From: Desulfobacca acetoxidans
Lineage (GTDB): Bacteria; Desulfobacterota; Desulfobaccia; Desulfobaccales; 0-14-0-80-60-11
Direction: 5' to 3'
NCBI GenBank assembly: GCA_020723225.1
Contig: DYJG01000077.1
Span: 1-8,793 of the forward strand
DNA length: 8,793 nt
A model generated the notes under the pieces. That model was not told where the DNA came from, did not search any database, and saw only the letters and a program-made list of their open reading frames with translations. This document shows, piece by piece, positions 6,070 through 8,793 of the stretch. The position numbers and the translations under genes were made by a program. Numbering within the stretch: the first letter of the stretch is position 1; every line of letters starts with the position of its first letter.

Positions 6070-6300
6070 ATGTCATCCGAGAGTGAAACGCCACCTATGG
6101 TTTTGTTCATCACCCCGGATGAGTTTCAGCAGATGGAAAGCGCGGTGCTGGACGCCGACGCTGCTGAGGCTTTGGGCTTCCTCAAAAAATTCGTCAAACG
6201 CCGACGCCTCATCGGGGCTGCTCCTGCGGATAATTTGCCGAACATGGTCTTGAAATCACCTTTTTCTCCTGGGTTTCATTTCGCGACTTCGCTGATTTGA
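6070..6300 (+). CDS. Small protein of unknown function (76 residues)
   Basis: The family is not recognised. The start has a good ribosome site (GGAGGGA about 9 bases upstream) and the first ~60 residues look coding. There is a short hydrophobic start (MVLFITPDEF, 10-19), then an acidic/helical stretch (DADAAEALGFLKKFVKRRRL, 28-47) ending in a basic KRRR patch. No signal peptide, membrane segment or cysteine is present. The last 8 codons overlap the 3' end of the RND gene on the opposite strand by 25 bp, so the tail composition is constrained by that gene. It is the only plus-strand gene seen and is divergent from the sensory operon, with which it might share the 5872-6069 region. A spurious reading frame cannot be excluded, but the ribosome site argues for expression. 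Confidence 0.55.
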   Translation: MSSESETPPMVLFITPDEFQQMESAVLDADAAEALGFLKKFVKRRRLIGAAPADNLPNMVLKSPFSPGFHFATSLI

Positions 6301-8793
6301 ACCGCTTCATGCGCTCCCCGGCGCTGGAAGAGCACATAAAAGCAGGGCATCAGAAAGAGGGCCACGAACAGGCCCAGGGCCAGCCCGCCGATGGCGCCGG
6401 CGGCCATGGGCTGGAGCATTTCGCCGCCGTCCTCCAGGTTCAGGGCCAGGGGGATGAAGCCGAAGATGATGGCCAGGGCGATCATCAGCCGGGGCCGGAG
6501 GCGGATCTTGGCGGCGTTGATCACCGCCTGGAGAGGCGAAAGATTGTCGTGTTTCCTCAGTTCTTCGGCGAAGGTGAGCAGCAGCACCCCTTCATTCACG
6601 GTGGCCGCCACCACGATGAGGACGCCGATGATCACCGTCGCGCCCACGGGCAGCCCGGTTAAAAACAGGGTATAGACCATGCCCGCCAGGCAGAAGGGCA
6701 CGGACCCGAGAATCAGGGCGGGGAGTTTCAGGCTGTTGAACTGCACTGCCAGGACCACGAAGGCAAAGAACAGGGCGAAGCCCAAAATGAGGAGCACGGC
6801 CCGCTGCATTTCCGCCATCATCTGGGCCTGGCCGCCGTAAGAGACTTCGTAGCCCACCGGCAGATTCATCTTGCTGACGGCCTCTTTCAGTTCGCCCAAG
6901 GCCTGGCCCACGCTTACTCCCGCGGCATCTCCCCGGACAATGACCTCTTTCACCTGGTCCTCCCGGGCGATTTCCACCGGGCCCACTGCGGGGATCACCC
7001 GGGCCACGTCTTTCAGGCGCAAATAACCGCCCTGGGCGCAGTTCAACACCAGGTTCTCCACCTCCTGCCTGGAGGTGAAGTGTTGTTCGGGGATCATCAC
7101 CCGGATATTGTAAAAATAGTCGCCTTCCCGGTAGCGGGTGGCCACCTGGCCGCTGATCATCGAGCGCACCGAGGAGGCCACGTCCACCACCGACACCCCC
7201 AGTTCCGCGGCCCGGACCCGGTCCACCTCCACCTGGTACTCGGGCTTGGTCATGTCCATGGACACGTACACATTGGTGAAATGGGCCAGCCTGGTCATGG
7301 ACTCCGAGGTTTTGCGGGCCAGATCAAAGAGCCGGTCCAGTTCCTGGCCCTTGATCTTGACTTCGATATCCGCTTCCCCCATTTTACGGATGCCTTTGAC
7401 CGGCGGCTGCATGACCATGGGCCTGGCCCCGGGGATGGAGATGGGGGCCAGGGTCTTTTTCAAATGGGCGATATAAGCCTTGGTGCTGATTTTCCGGGCA
7501 TGGCCGGGCACCAACTGGATATCTATCTGGCCTTCGTTGGCGATTTCATAAGTGGCCAGGCCCCAGACCTTGCCGCCCGCCATGGTGACATAGCTCTCGA
7601 TGCAGGAATCGCCTTGAAGCTTTTCTTCCACCCGGCTCAAAAGCTTGCTGGTCTCAGTCAGGGCCGCACCGGTGGGAAGCTTGACCTTCACCATGACCCG
7701 GCCGTCATCCATGCGGGGGAGAAACTCGCTGCCCAGATAGGGAAACAAGACTACCGCGCCCGCCAGCAGCAATACAAAACCGCCGATTACGGCCAGGCGG
7801 CGCTGCAGGGCCAGTTCCAACAGGCGCCCGTAACCGTCTGTCCCCCAGGCGAAGAACCGGGCGAAACGGCCCTGCGCGTGCGATTCCAGATGTCTGCCTG
7901 TGAGCATGGCCGTGAGCAGGGGAGTCAAAGTGACGGCCACCAGCAGGCTGACGCAGACGATGCCGGAGATCACCAGGATCAGTTCTTTAAAGAGGAGGCT
8001 GGTAAGTCCCGGCACCAGCAGGAAGGGCAAAAAGAGGGCCAGAAAGGAGAGGGTAGCTGCTAAGGTAGCAGGCCCTACTTCCGCGGTGCCGGTTTCGGCA
8101 ACATTTTCTGGCGGCTGATCGGGGTGGAGATGCCGCAGGCGGGTGATATTTTCCAGCACCACGATGGAGTTGTCCAGCACCACGCCGATGGCCACCACCA
8201 GGCCGCCCAGGGAGAAGATGTTGAGGGAAAAGCCGCCCAGTTGCATCAAGGCGAAGTTCAGGATCAGGGTGATGGGCAGAGCCAGGAGCATGACCAGGAC
8301 GTGCCGCCAGCTTCCTAAAAATAGATAGACAATGGCAATAACCAGGATGGCGGCTTTGCGCACCCCGTTCAAAGCGGCGGAGACATAGTCCGCCTGGTTT
8401 TCCACCATGCCTAGCTTAACCCCCGGCGGCAATGAAGGCATGAGTTTCTCAATTCTTTGGTTTACTGCCCGGGCCACTTCCACGGTGTTGGCGTCCGCCT
8501 GCTTGAGTACGCTTAACTTGACCGTGGGTTGGCCTCCCAACCGAGTGATGACCCTGACCTCCTCATGCGCGTCTTCCACCCGGGCCACGTCCTTGAGGTA
8601 GATTTTGCCGGTTCCGCCGTTAGCCAGGACCACGTTACGAATGTCGTCCAGGGTGCGGTATTCGCCCATGGTGCGGGCGATGAATTCCCGGCGGCCCACG
8701 GTCACCCGGCCGCCGAATTGTTCAATGTTTTCTTCCGAAAGCCGCTTCATTACCCCCGGCAGGGTGAGGGCATACTTCTCCACCGCGTTGGGG
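6276..8793 (-). CDS. RND-family efflux transporter, inner-membrane permease (5' end beyond window)
   Basis: This is the C-terminal ~838 residues of a proton-driven RND pump that expels compounds through a periplasmic adaptor and outer-membrane channel. The frame stays open to the right edge. The GTG at 8781-8783 is an internal valine within PNAVEKYALTLPG, a typical porter-domain sequence, so about 200 N-terminal residues are missing relative to a usual length near 1,040. Numbering from that valine, TM2 is about 143-159 and the TM4 motif GVVLDNSIVVLENITR (200-215) holds the proton-relay aspartate D204. The second large periplasmic region is about 352-660, and TM8-TM12 run about 661-820. TM10 reads VAATVNEGVLLLTFAEEL (725-742), with N730 where AcrB has its essential lysine. 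The VLDNSIVVLEN signature suits the multidrug-like (HAE-type) branch better than CzcA/CusA metal pumps, but the substrate cannot be told. The adaptor gene is probably upstream, outside the window. No terminator is seen after the stop at 6276. Confidence 0.93.
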   Translation of the reverse strand, partial: PNAVEKYALTLPGVMKRLSEENIEQFGGRVTVGRREFIARTMGEYRTLDDIRNVVLANGGTGKIYLKDVARVEDAHEEVRVITRLGGQPTVKLSVLKQADANTVEVARAVNQRIEKLMPSLPPGVKLGMVENQADYVSAALNGVRKAAILVIAIVYLFLGSWRHVLVMLLALPITLILNFALMQLGGFSLNIFSLGGLVVAIGVVLDNSIVVLENITRLRHLHPDQPPENVAETGTAEVGPATLAATLSFLALFLPFLLVPGLTSLLFKELILVISGIVCVSLLVAVTLTPLLTAMLTGRHLESHAQGRFARFFAWGTDGYGRLLELALQRRLAVIGGFVLLLAGAVVLFPYLGSEFLPRMDDGRVMVKVKLPTGAALTETSKLLSRVEEKLQGDSCIESYVTMAGGKVWGLATYEIANEGQIDIQLVPGHARKISTKAYIAHLKKTLAPISIPGARPMVMQPPVKGIRKMGEADIEVKIKGQELDRLFDLARKTSESMTRLAHFTNVYVSMDMTKPEYQVEVDRVRAAELGVSVVDVASSVRSMISGQVATRYREGDYFYNIRVMIPEQHFTSRQEVENLVLNCAQGGYLRLKDVARVIPAVGPVEIAREDQVKEVIVRGDAAGVSVGQALGELKEAVSKMNLPVGYEVSYGGQAQMMAEMQRAVLLILGFALFFAFVVLAVQFNSLKLPALILGSVPFCLAGMVYTLFLTGLPVGATVIIGVLIVVAATVNEGVLLLTFAEELRKHDNLSPLQAVINAAKIRLRPRLMIALAIIFGFIPLALNLEDGGEMLQPMAAGAIGGLALGLFVALFLMPCFYVLFQRRGAHEAVQISEVAK

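Noticed and set aside
5901..6113. 70-codon minus-strand frame spanning the divergent intergenic region
   Set aside because: Low-complexity, basic and arginine/glutamine-rich with no ribosome site. It overlaps the promoter and palindrome of the lipoprotein gene.
7080..8063. 327-codon open frame on the plus strand opposite the RND gene
   Set aside because: Composition dominated by H, G, D and Q, with no recognisable motif. It is entirely antisense to a well-supported transporter.
8781..8783. GTG as the true start of the RND gene
   Set aside because: The frame is open beyond it with PNA before the valine, a typical internal RND sequence, and some 200 N-terminal residues would be missing.

Overview
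The window looks like chromosomal DNA of a Gram-negative anaerobe, most plausibly a sulfate-reducer-like or syntrophic member of the Desulfobacterota (old Deltaproteobacteria). This assignment is inference. It rests on an Fe-S/NrfD membrane redox module, sigma-54 control by a membrane-anchored activator, an RND exporter, a lipoprotein and moderately GC-rich coding DNA. No RNA genes, insertion sequences or CRISPR arrays were seen. Nearly everything is on the minus strand, so it is read from right to left.

Right part (6276-8793): the C-terminal ~840 residues of an inner-membrane RND efflux pump; its N-terminus lies beyond the right edge. A small unknown gene (6070-6300, plus strand) converges on its 3' end.

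Middle (2724-5916): a two-gene sensory operon. A sigma-70-type promoter with a consensus -10 overlaps a perfect 16-bp palindrome (5901-5916). It precedes a PhnD-like periplasmic substrate-binding lipoprotein (4894-5871). That gene overlaps by 17 bp a 728-residue transmembrane sigma-54 activator (2724-4910) with the order TM, Cache-like sensor, TM, HAMP, GAF-like, AAA+, Fis-type HTH. No transport permease or ATPase gene lies next to the binding protein, so a sensing role is more likely than uptake.

Left part (1-2427): a consensus sigma-54 promoter (2413-2427) leads into three genes: a degenerate CheY-like receiver protein (1984-2376), a four-cluster [4Fe-4S] electron-transfer protein (1204-1965) and an NrfD/PsrC-like quinone-interacting membrane subunit (1-1137, running off the left edge). 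The promoter decides the receiver start, because a longer reading from 2436 would begin upstream of the transcription start. Two matched dyads (TGCC-N6-GGCA) spaced 40 bp apart upstream of this promoter are candidate activator sites.

Proposed circuit (inference): a small periplasmic anion or redox compound binds the PhnD-like lipoprotein. The lipoprotein signals through the membrane-bound activator, which turns on the sigma-54 promoter of the receiver/Fe-S/NrfD operon. This resembles the PhnD-like sensor logic of tetrathionate sensing by TtrS, but the histidine kinase and DNA-binding response regulator are replaced by one transmembrane sigma-54 activator. The ligand and the catalytic subunit of the redox complex cannot be identified from this window.
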